A stretch of 28,639 nucleotides of DNA from UBA8514 sp050251415 (GCA_050251415.1 JBFWMT010000032.1:1-28639), one strand, 5' to 3'. Counted from the first letter of the stretch, positions 13,327 to 21,728 are shown. Program-made: numbers and translations. The notes: a model not told the origin generated them from the letters alone.

Positions 13327-14949
13327 TTGAAAAAAATAGCGGCAATAGCCTTTACAGCCATTGGGTTAACTACGCTTTTTATGTTTAACAGTACAGTTTT
13401 TGCCTATAATCTGCCTGAAAACATAAGGGTTGGGCTTGAGTATAAATATAAAGAGGTAGACACTGTTCCTGTTTCCAATAGCAAAATAGAAATAGGGATT
13501 GAAAATAATGATGAGTTTTACTGCGAAGCTGAAATAAGTGGTAATGGTGGATTTGCCGTATCTATGCCATCAGGCAAAACGGTAGATGCCAATGAATTTT
13601 ATGGTAATTATGAGGATGCAATTGACGCTAGTGAAGATTTAAGCAATATGTGGGGTTATGATGCAGTGCCGGCTTACGTAGGTGAAAAGCTTTGGGGCAT
13701 TTATATTTGTGGTGTGGCAGACGGTGAGGCAAAATATGTGGCGGATGACGTTACGGGCTCGGTAATTGCCACAACTTCAAACTTAATGATTTTGAAGGAC
13801 GGAAGCAGTGTTATTATGGCATTCAACGAAATTAACCCACAGATTGCACCTGTTGGAAGCACCGAGACGGTAACGCTTAATGACAGAAGCTACCGTGGCG
13901 TTATTGAGTTTGGACGATACAATGGAAACAAAATTACAGCAGTGAACGTGGTTGCGTTGGATGATTATCTTTATGGAGTTGTTCCGTCAGAAATGCCCTC
14001 CAGTTGGGAGAAAGAGGCACTTAAAGCACAGGCGGTTGCAGCAAGAAGCTATGCAGTTACAAGTATGGGAGTGTATGCTAAAAATGGATATGATGTGTGC
14101 GATAATACATCCAGTCAGGTATACATGGGCTATGGACAGGAAAAGCCATCTACCAACTTGGCGGTGGATGAAACTAGCGGCATTGCGGCATATTATAATG
14201 GGCAGCCAATAAATGCGGTTTTCTGCTCTAGCAGTGGAGGTTCAACTGATGATGCAGGAAATGTATGGGCATATGATATTGCCTACCTTAAAGCTGTGCC
14301 AGAAATAAATGAAGATGGAGTTTCAACATGGACAAGAACCTTTACTGCCGACCAGATGAAAACAATACTGTCAGGTAAAGGTATAAATATAGGTACAATT
14401 AAGAATATGGAGATAACGTCAGTTGGCGCATATGGGCGTGTTCAAGCAGTTACTATAACAGGCAGCAGTGGCACAAAGGTGCTTACTAAGGAGGAAACAC
14501 GAACAATTTTTAACGGTACAACAGAGGGAAGTTTAAAAAGCAGAATGTATACAATTAATGGAAAAGGCGGAGCAAACATTACAAGCACCACAACAACTAA
14601 AAGTGCAACAGTGTCAGCGCAAAACAATACTTCCGTAACTAAAATAAATCTTGAAAATTCTTATATACTTGGAAGTGATGGTAATAGTATTTTTGGTAGC
14701 AAAATTTCTGACCCATATGCAATTGCAGGCGGAAATGAAGTGTCGGCCATTGAAACAACTACAACTACTACAACAAACAATTCAAATACGTTCTCTGGAT
14801 CGGTTTCAGCGGGTACGTTTGTATTTACAGGCAAGGGTTTTGGTCATGGCGTTGGAATGAGCCAGTATGGTGCAAACGGTATGGCGAAACAGGGTTATAC
14901 ATATGATGAGATATTGAAACATTATTATACAGGAATAACAGTGGAATAG
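13327..14949 (+). CDS. Secreted SpoIID/LytB-domain protein with Thr-rich linker
   Basis: Exported protein of 540 residues. SpoIID is a peptidoglycan lytic transglycosylase; LytB-type relatives modify amidase activity. A signal peptide (Lys-rich start, hydrophobic core, VFA-YN cleavage near residue 26) is clear. The SpoIID core follows with ALDDYLYGVVPSEMPSSW (Glu222 aligning with the SpoIID catalytic Glu), LKAQAVAARSYAV and FCSSSGGST. The C-terminal motif GKGFGHGVGMSQYGANGMA is separated from the core by about 85 residues of Thr/Ser/Asn-rich low-complexity sequence (about 415-500), which is unusual. TTG 13327 is used with AGGGGGC as ribosome site. Location directly before queA matches many Clostridia and argues that this is not the spoIIQ-linked engulfment SpoIID. 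Exact role is uncertain. Confidence 0.88.
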   Translation: MKKIAAIAFTAIGLTTLFMFNSTVFAYNLPENIRVGLEYKYKEVDTVPVSNSKIEIGIENNDEFYCEAEISGNGGFAVSMPSGKTVDANEFYGNYEDAIDASEDLSNMWGYDAVPAYVGEKLWGIYICGVADGEAKYVADDVTGSVIATTSNLMILKDGSSVIMAFNEINPQIAPVGSTETVTLNDRSYRGVIEFGRYNGNKITAVNVVALDDYLYGVVPSEMPSSWEKEALKAQAVAARSYAVTSMGVYAKNGYDVCDNTSSQVYMGYGQEKPSTNLAVDETSGIAAYYNGQPINAVFCSSSGGSTDDAGNVWAYDIAYLKAVPEINEDGVSTWTRTFTADQMKTILSGKGINIGTIKNMEITSVGAYGRVQAVTITGSSGTKVLTKEETRTIFNGTTEGSLKSRMYTINGKGGANITSTTTTKSATVSAQNNTSVTKINLENSYILGSDGNSIFGSKISDPYAIAGGNEVSAIETTTTTTTNNSNTFSGSVSAGTFVFTGKGFGHGVGMSQYGANGMAKQGYTYDEILKHYYTGITVE

Positions 14950-14963
14950 AGTGGAGAAAAACA

Positions 14964-15995
14964 ATGAAAACATCAGATTTTAATTTTGATTTACCCCAAG
15001 AACTTATAGCACAGGAGCCTTTAAAGGACAGAGCGTCATCAAGGCTTCTAGTAATGGATAATGAAACTGGAGAAATTGAGCACAAACATTTTAGAGATAT
15101 TAAGGGTTATTTAAGGGCTGGGGACTGCCTTGTAATAAACAATACAAAGGTTTTGCCTGCAAGGCTGATTGGAGAAAGAAAAAACACAGGTGCAAGAGTA
15201 GAGGTGCTTTTACTTACCCGAAAAGAAATTGATACGTGGGAGGTTTTAGTTTTCCCGGGGAAAAAAGCCCGTGAGGGTGACAGAATTGTTTTTGGGGGCG
15301 GAAAATTAGAGGCAGAGGTACTTGAGATAATTGAGGGCGGAAACAGAATTGTAAAATTCACTTTTGACGGTGTTTTTGAAAACGTGTTGGATGAGCTTGG
15401 AGAAATGCCTCTTCCACCTTATATTACCCATAAATTGGAGGACAAAAACAGGTATCAAACGGTGTATGCCCAACATGACGGTTCTGCGGCCGCACCTACT
15501 GCAGGGCTTCATTTTACACCTGAGTTGATGAAAGAAATTGAAGAAATGGGAGTGAAAATTGCCCATGTAACACTTCATGTTGGTCTTGGTACATTTCGCC
15601 CAGTTAAGGTTGACGATGTAACAAACCACGAGATGCACAGCGAATATTATGTGGTTGAACAGGAGCAGGCAGATATTATAAATACAACAAAACAGTCTGG
15701 TGGACGTATTATTTCTGTTGGTACAACCTCTACTAGAACTCTTGAATCTGTAACAGATGATGATGGTGTTGTTCATGCAAAAAGTGGTTGGACAAAAATA
15801 TTTATTTATCCTGGATATAAGTTCAAAGCTATAGATTGTCTTATAACTAACTTTCATTTGCCCGAAAGTACGCTTATAATGCTTGTTTCGGCCTTGGCGG
15901 GCAAAGAAAACGTTTTAAATGCATACAAGATTGCAGTAGAAGAGAAATATAGATTTTTCAGTTTTGGAGACGCTATGTTTCTTACGGATAAATAG
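14964..15995 (+). CDS. queA: S-adenosylmethionine:tRNA ribosyltransferase-isomerase
   Basis: Makes epoxyqueuosine in tRNA by transferring the ribosyl group of SAM to preQ1-modified base 34. The 343 residues match the family length. Recognisable segments are FNFDLPQELIAQEPLKDRASSRLL at the start, DCLVINNTKVLPARL, GSAAAPTAGLHFT, HVTLHVGLGTFRPV and TNFHLPESTLIMLVSAL. ATG 14964 follows GTGGAG, 14 bases after the SpoIID/LytB gene, so both share a transcript. The usual next gene, tgt, is not here; a methyltransferase follows instead. Confidence 0.97.
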   Translation: MKTSDFNFDLPQELIAQEPLKDRASSRLLVMDNETGEIEHKHFRDIKGYLRAGDCLVINNTKVLPARLIGERKNTGARVEVLLLTRKEIDTWEVLVFPGKKAREGDRIVFGGGKLEAEVLEIIEGGNRIVKFTFDGVFENVLDELGEMPLPPYITHKLEDKNRYQTVYAQHDGSAAAPTAGLHFTPELMKEIEEMGVKIAHVTLHVGLGTFRPVKVDDVTNHEMHSEYYVVEQEQADIINTTKQSGGRIISVGTTSTRTLESVTDDDGVVHAKSGWTKIFIYPGYKFKAIDCLITNFHLPESTLIMLVSALAGKENVLNAYKIAVEEKYRFFSFGDAMFLTDK

Positions 15996-16024
15996 AAATA
16001 ATAAATTAAAAGATTGGTGGTTTT

Positions 16025-16777
16025 ATGGAAGCATACTCTGGTTTTGCAGAGGTTTATGATCGGTTTATGAACAATATCAACTATGATGAGTGGGTAGTAT
16101 ACCTTCATAGGCTATGGGAAAAGCTGAATATTGACCCTAAGCTTATTGCTGAGCTTGGGTGTGGAACGGGCAATATTACAGGCAGACTGGCAAAAGAAGG
16201 CAGAGAAATGATTGGTATAGACCTTTCAGATGAAATGCTTTCAGTTGCAAAGCAGAAAGCCGAAGAAGAAGGTTTGGATATTTTGTATCTTTGCCAGGAT
16301 ATGTGTGAATTTGAACTTTATGGTACAGTGGATGTGGTGCTTAGCCTTTGCGACAGCATTAATTACATTACTGAAAAAGAGGACTTGGCAGAGGTTTTTA
16401 AACTGGTAAATAACTACCTTGAGCCTAAAGGATATTTTATATTTGACCTTAACACCGAGCATAAGTTTAAAAACGTGCTGGCAGAAAATACATTTGGTGA
16501 AACTGATGAGGATGCGGCATATATATGGCAAAATTGCTATGACGAGGAAGAAAAGATAAACGAATATTACGTTAATTTTTTTGTTGCCGACAAAAATGGA
16601 AAATATGATAGAATTGAAGAATGTCACTATGAAAGGGCATATTCTATTGAAGAAATAAAAGAATTTATTGAAGAAAGTAAAATGAAGTTTGTTGCTGCAT
16701 ATGATGCATTTACATTTGATGCACCAAGGCAGGATAGCGAGAGAATATATATAATTGCGCAAGAATGTGGCAAGTAG
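16025..16777 (+). CDS. Class I SAM-dependent methyltransferase (YqeM-like)
   Basis: Rossmann-fold methyltransferase of 250 residues. SAM-binding motif I is AELGCGTGNITGRLA (about residues 41-55), motif II acidic region IGIDLSDEMLSVA, then LCQDMCEFEL and VVLSLCDSINYI. The N-terminal YSGFAEVYDRFMNNINYDEW resembles B. subtilis YqeM, whose substrate is unknown. ATG 16025 follows GGTGG, 29 bases after queA. It may belong to the same operon. Specific substrate cannot be assigned. Confidence 0.87.
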   Translation: MEAYSGFAEVYDRFMNNINYDEWVVYLHRLWEKLNIDPKLIAELGCGTGNITGRLAKEGREMIGIDLSDEMLSVAKQKAEEEGLDILYLCQDMCEFELYGTVDVVLSLCDSINYITEKEDLAEVFKLVNNYLEPKGYFIFDLNTEHKFKNVLAENTFGETDEDAAYIWQNCYDEEEKINEYYVNFFVADKNGKYDRIEECHYERAYSIEEIKEFIEESKMKFVAAYDAFTFDAPRQDSERIYIIAQECGK

Positions 16778-16796
16778 CATCTAGGAGGGTTTTTAA

Positions 16797-17681
16797 GTGG
16801 AAGATTATATTTTGAGAGCAACAGCAGCAAATGGAGCTATACGTGCCTTTGTTGCTACAAGCAAAAATACAGTAGAAACAGCAAGAAAATTTCATAACAC
16901 AACACCAGTAGCTACAGCGGCATTAGGTAGGTTATTAACAGCTGCAGCAATTATTGGCACAACCCTTAAAAATGAAAAAGACTTAATAACATTGCAAATT
17001 AGGTGTGAAGGTGAAATACAGGGAATAATTGCCACAAGTGATAGCAAGGGAAGGGTAAAGGGGTATGCCTTTAATCCGGAATGCAGTTTTACAGAGCAGT
17101 ACCCAGGAAAGTTGGATGTTGGTGCGGCAGTTGGTGCAGGCACACTTACAGTAATTAAAGACATTGGTTTAAAAGAACCTTACGCAGGGCAAATTGAGCT
17201 TATAAGTGGAGAAATTGCCGAAGATTTAACCTATTACTATGCAAAAAGTGAGCAGACTCCATCAGCAATTGGGTTGGGTGTGCTTATTGATACAGACACA
17301 ACCGTAAGGCAGGCCGGTGGTTTTATAATTCAGCTTATGCCAGATGCACCTGAAAGTGTTATAGATGCACTTGAGCAAAATATAGCAAGAACACCATATA
17401 TTACAGACCTTATGGATATGGGTAAAACAGCCGAAGAAATTTTGGATATACTTTTGGGCAATTTAGGCGTGGAGATTACGGACAAAATGCCAATGGACTT
17501 TTATTGTAATTGCACAAGAGAGCGTGTTGAAAAAGCACTGATATCCATTGGAGCAAAAGAACTTACAAAAATTATTGAAGAGGATAAAAAAGCGAATCTT
17601 AAATGCCATTTCTGCAATACAGACTATGATTTTAATGAAAATGACCTGAAGAAGCTTCTTGCAGAAGCAACCGAAAGGTAA
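16797..17681 (+). CDS. hslO: Redox-regulated chaperone Hsp33
   Basis: Cytoplasmic holdase activated by oxidation and unfolding. The 294 residues carry the C-terminal redox switch CNC (Cys237, Cys239) and CHFC (Cys270, Cys273), the CxC-x30-CxxC zinc site of Hsp33. N-terminal signatures include AVAARK-like ATSKNTVETARKFH and the RCEGEIQGIIATSDSKGRVKGY strand. GTG 16797 is supported by AGGAGG eight bases upstream. It is 19 bases after the methyltransferase and followed at 13 bases by the Nudix gene, so it is inside the operon. Confidence 0.96.
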   Translation: MEDYILRATAANGAIRAFVATSKNTVETARKFHNTTPVATAALGRLLTAAAIIGTTLKNEKDLITLQIRCEGEIQGIIATSDSKGRVKGYAFNPECSFTEQYPGKLDVGAAVGAGTLTVIKDIGLKEPYAGQIELISGEIAEDLTYYYAKSEQTPSAIGLGVLIDTDTTVRQAGGFIIQLMPDAPESVIDALEQNIARTPYITDLMDMGKTAEEILDILLGNLGVEITDKMPMDFYCNCTRERVEKALISIGAKELTKIIEEDKKANLKCHFCNTDYDFNENDLKKLLAEATER

Positions 17682-17694
17682 CGGGTGAGGGCTA

Positions 17695-18138
17695 TTGAAA
17701 AGGGACTTTGCCTTTGCTGTAAAGGCTATCATTATAAAAGAAGACCGATTTCTTGTACTGCATCGTTCACCAGAGGAGATAGAAAGCAGTATGCTTAATA
17801 AGCGTGAGGCATGGGACTTGCCAGGAGGCGGAGTACGTTTTTTTGAAACAGCAGAAAGAGCATTGTTCCGTGAGGTTAAGGAGGAAACATCTATCAAGGT
17901 GAGGCTTATAAAACTTATGAGCGCATATGATGCCATGCGTACAACCCTTCACCTTGTTATACTTACCTACATATGCCAGTATACAGATGGTGAGGTTGCC
18001 CTAAGCAATGAACATGACAGATTTTACTGGCTTACCATAGAGGAAATGCGTGAAATGAACCTGCCACACTGGATGATACGGGATTTTAAGGATGCGGCAG
18101 ATGAAGTTGATGTATATAAGAGCTTGGGAAAAATTTAA
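17695..18138 (+). CDS. Nudix hydrolase
   Basis: Small (147 aa) pyrophosphohydrolase acting on a nucleoside diphosphate linked to another moiety. The Nudix box starts at GGGVRFFETAERALF and continues REVKEETSI; the last consensus Gly (EExG) is Ser here, a tolerated change. Catalytic Glu residues of REVKEE are present. Start is TTG 17695 behind GGTGAGGG; there is no nearby ATG that would keep the first strand FAFAVKAIIIKEDRFLVLHR. It follows hslO closely and likely ends the operon. Substrate unknown. Confidence 0.92.
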   Translation: MKRDFAFAVKAIIIKEDRFLVLHRSPEEIESSMLNKREAWDLPGGGVRFFETAERALFREVKEETSIKVRLIKLMSAYDAMRTTLHLVILTYICQYTDGEVALSNEHDRFYWLTIEEMREMNLPHWMIRDFKDAADEVDVYKSLGKI

Positions 18139-18193
18139 CAGGAAAATTTTAAATTAACAAAAACGCCCACAAGGGTTTCTCCCTGTACCATCT

Positions 18194-18280
18194 AAAACCG
18201 CATAAATATGCGGTTTTAATAAAAGTTTTGGTCTTGCTTTTTTCAAAAAGCAAGTGGGTTTGGGCAACGCCCAAGGTTTT
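18194..18280 (+). repeat. REP-like triple-hairpin intergenic element, doubling as terminator
   Basis: Three perfect hairpins follow one another: AAAACCGCATA/TATGCGGTTTT (18194-18217), CTTGCTTTTT/AAAAAGCAAG (18233-18254) and TTGGGC/GCCCAA (18260-18274), the last followed by GGTTTTT. The second and third, with the TTTTGGT and GGTTTTT flanks, resemble dispersed intergenic repeats of Clostridia as I remember them. Located between convergent genes, the element can end transcription of both the Nudix operon and the polymerase gene. Confidence 0.65.
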
Positions 18281-18291
18281 TGACTCAGAAT

Positions 18292-19548
18292 TTACACTTT
18301 GTCGGTATGCTGGAAATTACTTTTGTCCTTAGAGAAGGTACTTCCCTTTGCAACTCTTATCTCATTATTCATAAGAATACATCGTTTTATAGAAGCGGAA
18401 CCGAATTTTTTGTTAATTGTGTCTATAGTAGCCTCGGCTTTACGTTGTTTATCACGATTTTCTTCTGTAAAGGACAATTGATAAAAGCAATCGTTTGTTA
18501 GCTTATCAGCAGAAACACCAAGGTGACGCAAAGGTTCTTTTTTCCACATGGCATCAAAAATGTTTGTGGCGGTACAATAGATGGTATTGGTACAGTCAGT
18601 TGACCCATTTAGCTGTTTTTGGTGTGAATACACCTTAAATTCATTTGTTTTAACTGTTACGGAAATGCTGTTGGTAAACTGCCCATGATAGCGTAGTCGT
18701 TTGCCTACGTTTTCGCAAAGAGCAAGTAAAACTTTATGGGCATCTTCTTTTTTAAACACATCTTTTGGCGTGGTAGTAGAGTTACTTATACTTTTATAAG
18801 TATGTTTGTGGCCAAATGGTGCTATAATTTCATCGGCTATGCCATTGGCATAATTTTTAAGTGTTTGTGCATAGCTTTTAAATTCTCTCTCTAATATAGC
18901 ATAGTCGTAATTTGCAAGCTGACCTACTGTATATATACCAAGACGATTAAGATGTGGTGCAGTGCTTCTGCCTACCATAAAAAGTTCGCCTACAGGCAGT
19001 GGCCAAAGCTTTTCTTCAATTTCGTGGTGGTAGATGGATATTACCTTATCTGGTTTTTCAAGCTCACCCGCCATTTTTGCCAATAGTTTATTTGGTCCTA
19101 TTCCTATATTTACAGTAAAGCCAAGTTCGGTTTTTATACGTTCTTTTATTTTATATGCCGCTTCTTCAGGTGCGCCAAAAAGCTTTTCCATACCTGTATA
19201 ATCCAAAAAGCATTCATCTATGCTAAATATTTCCAATCGGTCGGAATAATTTGCAAGCAGATTAAAAAGCTTATTTGAACAACTACTGTAAAGTTGAAAA
19301 TCTGGTTGAATAATAATTAAGGATGGGCATTTTTTTAAAGCTGACACCATTGGCTCTCCTGTGACAACGCCAAAATTTTTTGCGGGAATACTTTTTGCCA
19401 ATATAATTCCACGGCGAGAGTTACTGTCACCACCAATAGCCGATGGTACTGTTCGAAGGTCAAGGGTTTCACCTTTTTTCATAAGAGAGGCAGTGCTCCA
19501 GCTTAAAAAAGCACTGTTTACATCAATATGAAAAATTGTTTTGTTCAA
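18292..19548 (-). CDS. dinB: Y-family DNA polymerase (DinB/Pol IV type)
   Basis: Error-prone translesion polymerase of 418 residues. Catalytic carboxylates are visible as Asp9 in FHIDVNSAFLSW and Asp111-Glu112 in IFSIDECFLDYT. GIGPNKLLAKMAGELEKPD and the helix-hairpin-helix region around LWPLPVGELFMVGRSTAPHLNRLGIYTVGQLA also match. The little-finger domain follows (about 240-350). Start is TTG 19548 with GGAGGTGAG upstream. The promoter contains a LexA box, so it is expected to be SOS-induced. It is monocistronic and convergent to the Nudix gene. It might be annotated as an ImpB/MucB/SamB family protein rather than true Pol IV. Confidence 0.93.
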   Translation of the reverse strand: MNKTIFHIDVNSAFLSWSTASLMKKGETLDLRTVPSAIGGDSNSRRGIILAKSIPAKNFGVVTGEPMVSALKKCPSLIIIQPDFQLYSSCSNKLFNLLANYSDRLEIFSIDECFLDYTGMEKLFGAPEEAAYKIKERIKTELGFTVNIGIGPNKLLAKMAGELEKPDKVISIYHHEIEEKLWPLPVGELFMVGRSTAPHLNRLGIYTVGQLANYDYAILEREFKSYAQTLKNYANGIADEIIAPFGHKHTYKSISNSTTTPKDVFKKEDAHKVLLALCENVGKRLRYHGQFTNSISVTVKTNEFKVYSHQKQLNGSTDCTNTIYCTATNIFDAMWKKEPLRHLGVSADKLTNDCFYQLSFTEENRDKQRKAEATIDTINKKFGSASIKRCILMNNEIRVAKGSTFSKDKSNFQHTDKV

Positions 19549-19570
19549 TATTACTCACCTCCATACAAAA

Positions 19571-19599
19571 ATTATAACACAAACGTATGTTCGTGTAAA
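19571..19599 (-). promoter_or_regulatory. dinB promoter with embedded LexA (SOS) box
   Basis: On the minus strand, TTTACA (19599-19594), a 17-base spacer and TATAAT (19576-19571). The spacer is filled by CGAACATACGTTTG (19593-19580), matching the Gram-positive LexA consensus CGAAC-N4-GTTYG. Repressor binding would block both polymerase contacts. Confidence 0.88.
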
Positions 19600-19609
19600 G
19601 TGAAAATGC

Positions 19610-19638
19610 TTGCTACTTATCGGATTTTATAATATAAT
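19610..19638 (+). promoter_or_regulatory. Sigma-A promoter of the cyclophilin gene
   Basis: TTGCTA (19610-19615), 17-base spacer, TATAAT (19633-19638). It diverges from the dinB promoter; the LexA box is 17 bases upstream of this -35 and does not overlap it. Confidence 0.72.
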
Positions 19639-19674
19639 ACTTTTTATTAATATTAACCCGAAAGGATGATAGAA

Positions 19675-20193
19675 GTGAGTAATCCAATAGTAACTATTAA
19701 AATTAACGGCGAGGACACCATAAAGATAGAGTTATATCCAGAAGTTGCGCCAAATACAGTCAACAACTTTATTTCACTTGTAAACAAAGGCTACTACAAT
19801 AACCTTGGTTTTCACAGAATTATTAAAGGCTTTATGATTCAGGGAGGATGTCCTGAAGGAACAGGTATGGGCGGCCCAGGATACATGATTAAAGGCGAGT
19901 TTTCCCAGAATCGTTTTGAAAATGACCTTAAGCATGAACCAGGTGTTATATCCATGGCAAGAAGTATGCGTCCAGATTCAGCAGGAAGCCAGTTCTTCAT
20001 TATGCATAAAGATGCACCACATCTGGATGGGGCATATGCTGCCTTTGGCAAAGTTACGGAGGGTATGGATGTTGTAGACAAGCTTGCAAGTGTTAAAACA
20101 AGCAGAGGCGATGTTCCTGTTGAACCACAAATTATGACTGAAGTTACAGTAGAAACATTTGGTGTGGAATATCCACAGCCAGCAACTATGTAA
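19675..20193 (+). CDS. Cyclophilin-type peptidyl-prolyl cis-trans isomerase
   Basis: Cytoplasmic prolyl isomerase of 172 residues with no signal peptide. The cyclophilin active site is clear: FHRIIKGFMIQGG, GSQFFIM and HLDGAYAAFGKV. I place the start at GTG 19675 (MSNPIVTIK, a common cyclophilin beginning) because GAAAGGA lies eight bases upstream; ATG 19666 overlaps that ribosome site. It has its own promoter and terminator, so it is probably monocistronic. Confidence 0.95.
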   Translation: MSNPIVTIKINGEDTIKIELYPEVAPNTVNNFISLVNKGYYNNLGFHRIIKGFMIQGGCPEGTGMGGPGYMIKGEFSQNRFENDLKHEPGVISMARSMRPDSAGSQFFIMHKDAPHLDGAYAAFGKVTEGMDVVDKLASVKTSRGDVPVEPQIMTEVTVETFGVEYPQPATM

Positions 20194-20204
20194 ATTTAAT
20201 AATA

Positions 20205-20246
20205 AAGCCGGATTATCAAAACAAATAAGCTTTGAGAATCCGGCTT
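20205..20246. terminator. Long hairpin between cyclophilin and DUF1540 genes
   Basis: AAGCCGGATT (20205-20214) pairs with AATCCGGCTT (20237-20246), and TCAAA/TTTGA extends the stem inward. There is no long T-run on the plus side, and a T-rich tail on the minus side (TTTATTATTAAATTT). It lies between two convergent genes and may serve both. Confidence 0.75.
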
Positions 20247-20304
20247 GTATTAAATTGCTGAGATTATGGAAACGTTAATTAATGTAATCAAAGATAGCGT
20301 TTCC

Positions 20305-20487
20305 TTAGATAACTCCGCCAACGTTCATAAATGACTTACAATCTGTACACTGATCCTGAGTTGGATTATACTCGTGTGTACCAACTGTGATTGAGTCTAA
20401 TGAGCAGTAATTTTGGCCTTGGCAGTGATGTGAACATTGCTGTACAGTACATTTGATAGCCATATTTGCTGATTCTTTATTATTCAT
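20305..20487 (-). CDS. Small Cys-rich DUF1540 protein
   Basis: A 60-residue protein with six Cys in the DUF1540 pattern: CTVQQCSHHCQGQNYC, then VGTHEYNPTQDQCTDCKSF. The cysteines and His-His pair suggest a bound metal, probably zinc; this is inference, as the family function is unknown. AGGAGG lies seven bases before ATG 20487, supporting this start over the internal Met9. It is transcribed opposite to both neighbours. DUF1540 proteins are common in spore-forming Clostridia. Confidence 0.9.
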   Translation of the reverse strand: MNNKESANMAIKCTVQQCSHHCQGQNYCSLDSITVGTHEYNPTQDQCTDCKSFMNVGGVI

Positions 20488-20567
20488 TGTAAAACCTCCT
20501 TTCGTTGGGATAATAGTATTGTACCCATTAAGGAGAAATTTATTTTTAAAACTCGGAGGAAAATATA

Positions 20568-21674
20568 ATGGAAAAATCTAAGGTATATTTTACCAATTTA
20601 AGGGCTAAACCTGGTGAAAACCTTCTACAAAAGTTGGAAAAATTAATTAAAACAGCTGGTATTGGAGAAATTGATTTTAATAAAAAGTTTACTGCCATAA
20701 AAATTCATTTTGGCGAGCCTGGAAACCTTGCATATCTTAGACCCAACTATGCAAAAACAGTTGCTGACGTTATTAAAAGCTTTGGAGGCAAGGTGTTTTT
20801 AACCGACTGCAATACCCTTTATGTTGGCAGAAGAAAAGACGGTATAGAGCATATGGAGGCGGCTTACGAAAATGGCTACAATCCATTTACAACAGGATGT
20901 CACGTTGTTATTGCCGATGGCATTAAAGGTACAAACGAAACAATAGTGCCTATTAACGGCGAATATGTTAAAAACGCAAAAATTGGTGCGGCTGTTATGG
21001 ATGCAGATATTATTATATCCCTAAGCCACTTTAAGGGACACGAGCAGGCAGGTTTTGGCGGTGCAATTAAAAACCTTGGTATGGGCTGTGGAAGCCGTGC
21101 AGGCAAGATGGAAATGCACTCTGACGGGAAGCCTTTTATTGCAGCTAAGCGTTGTGTTGGCTGTGGAAAATGTGCAAAAATCTGTGCTCATGATGCAATA
21201 ACATTTACAGATAAAAAAGCGTCAATAAATTTAGAAAAATGTGTTGGCTGTGGCAGATGTATTGGCGTTTGTGCCTTTGATGCAGTTAAACCAGATTACA
21301 AAGTGTCTATGGATAGTTTTAACTGCAAAATGGCAGAGTATGCATATGCGGTAGTAAAAGACAGACCTCACTTCCACATTAGTTTGCTTATAGATGTATC
21401 TCCATTTTGCGATTGCCATGCAGAAAATGATATGCCGCTTATACCAGACGTTGGTATGTTTGCTTCATTTGACCCTGTTGCCATTGATATGGCATGTGCA
21501 GATATGGCTAACAAGCAGCCTATTATACATGGATGCGCCCTTGGGGAAAATTGTAACCATGACCTTAATGACCATTTTGAGCATATGCACCCAACTACCA
21601 ATTGGCGTGGATGCCTTGAACATGCACAAAAGATTGGTGTGGGTTCTATGGATTATGAACTTATAGAAATTTAA
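20568..21674 (+). CDS. DUF362 protein with two [4Fe-4S] ferredoxin motifs
   Basis: Cytoplasmic iron-sulfur protein of 368 residues. The DUF362 part surrounds a central ferredoxin insert with CVGCGKCAKIC (Cys196, 199, 202, 206) and CVGCGRCIGVC (Cys225, 228, 231, 235), enough for two 4Fe-4S clusters. Other conserved DUF362 text includes KIHFGEPGN, ISLSHFKGHEQAGFGGAIKNLGMGC and a late SFDPVAIDMAC. A role in electron transfer or cluster handling is likely, but no reaction is known. CGGAGG precedes ATG 20568, and a strong terminator follows. Confidence 0.93.
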   Translation: MEKSKVYFTNLRAKPGENLLQKLEKLIKTAGIGEIDFNKKFTAIKIHFGEPGNLAYLRPNYAKTVADVIKSFGGKVFLTDCNTLYVGRRKDGIEHMEAAYENGYNPFTTGCHVVIADGIKGTNETIVPINGEYVKNAKIGAAVMDADIIISLSHFKGHEQAGFGGAIKNLGMGCGSRAGKMEMHSDGKPFIAAKRCVGCGKCAKICAHDAITFTDKKASINLEKCVGCGRCIGVCAFDAVKPDYKVSMDSFNCKMAEYAYAVVKDRPHFHISLLIDVSPFCDCHAENDMPLIPDVGMFASFDPVAIDMACADMANKQPIIHGCALGENCNHDLNDHFEHMHPTTNWRGCLEHAQKIGVGSMDYELIEI

Positions 21675-21686
21675 CAAGAATTTTAT

Positions 21687-21728
21687 GGACATATGTTCTC
21701 TTTAAAAAGGGGATATGTGTCCTTTTTA
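21687..21728 (+). terminator. Terminator after the DUF362 gene
   Basis: GGACATATGTTCTC (21687-21700) pairs along its whole length with GGGGATATGTGTCC (21709-21722) if G-T pairs are allowed, followed by T5. Confidence 0.9.
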
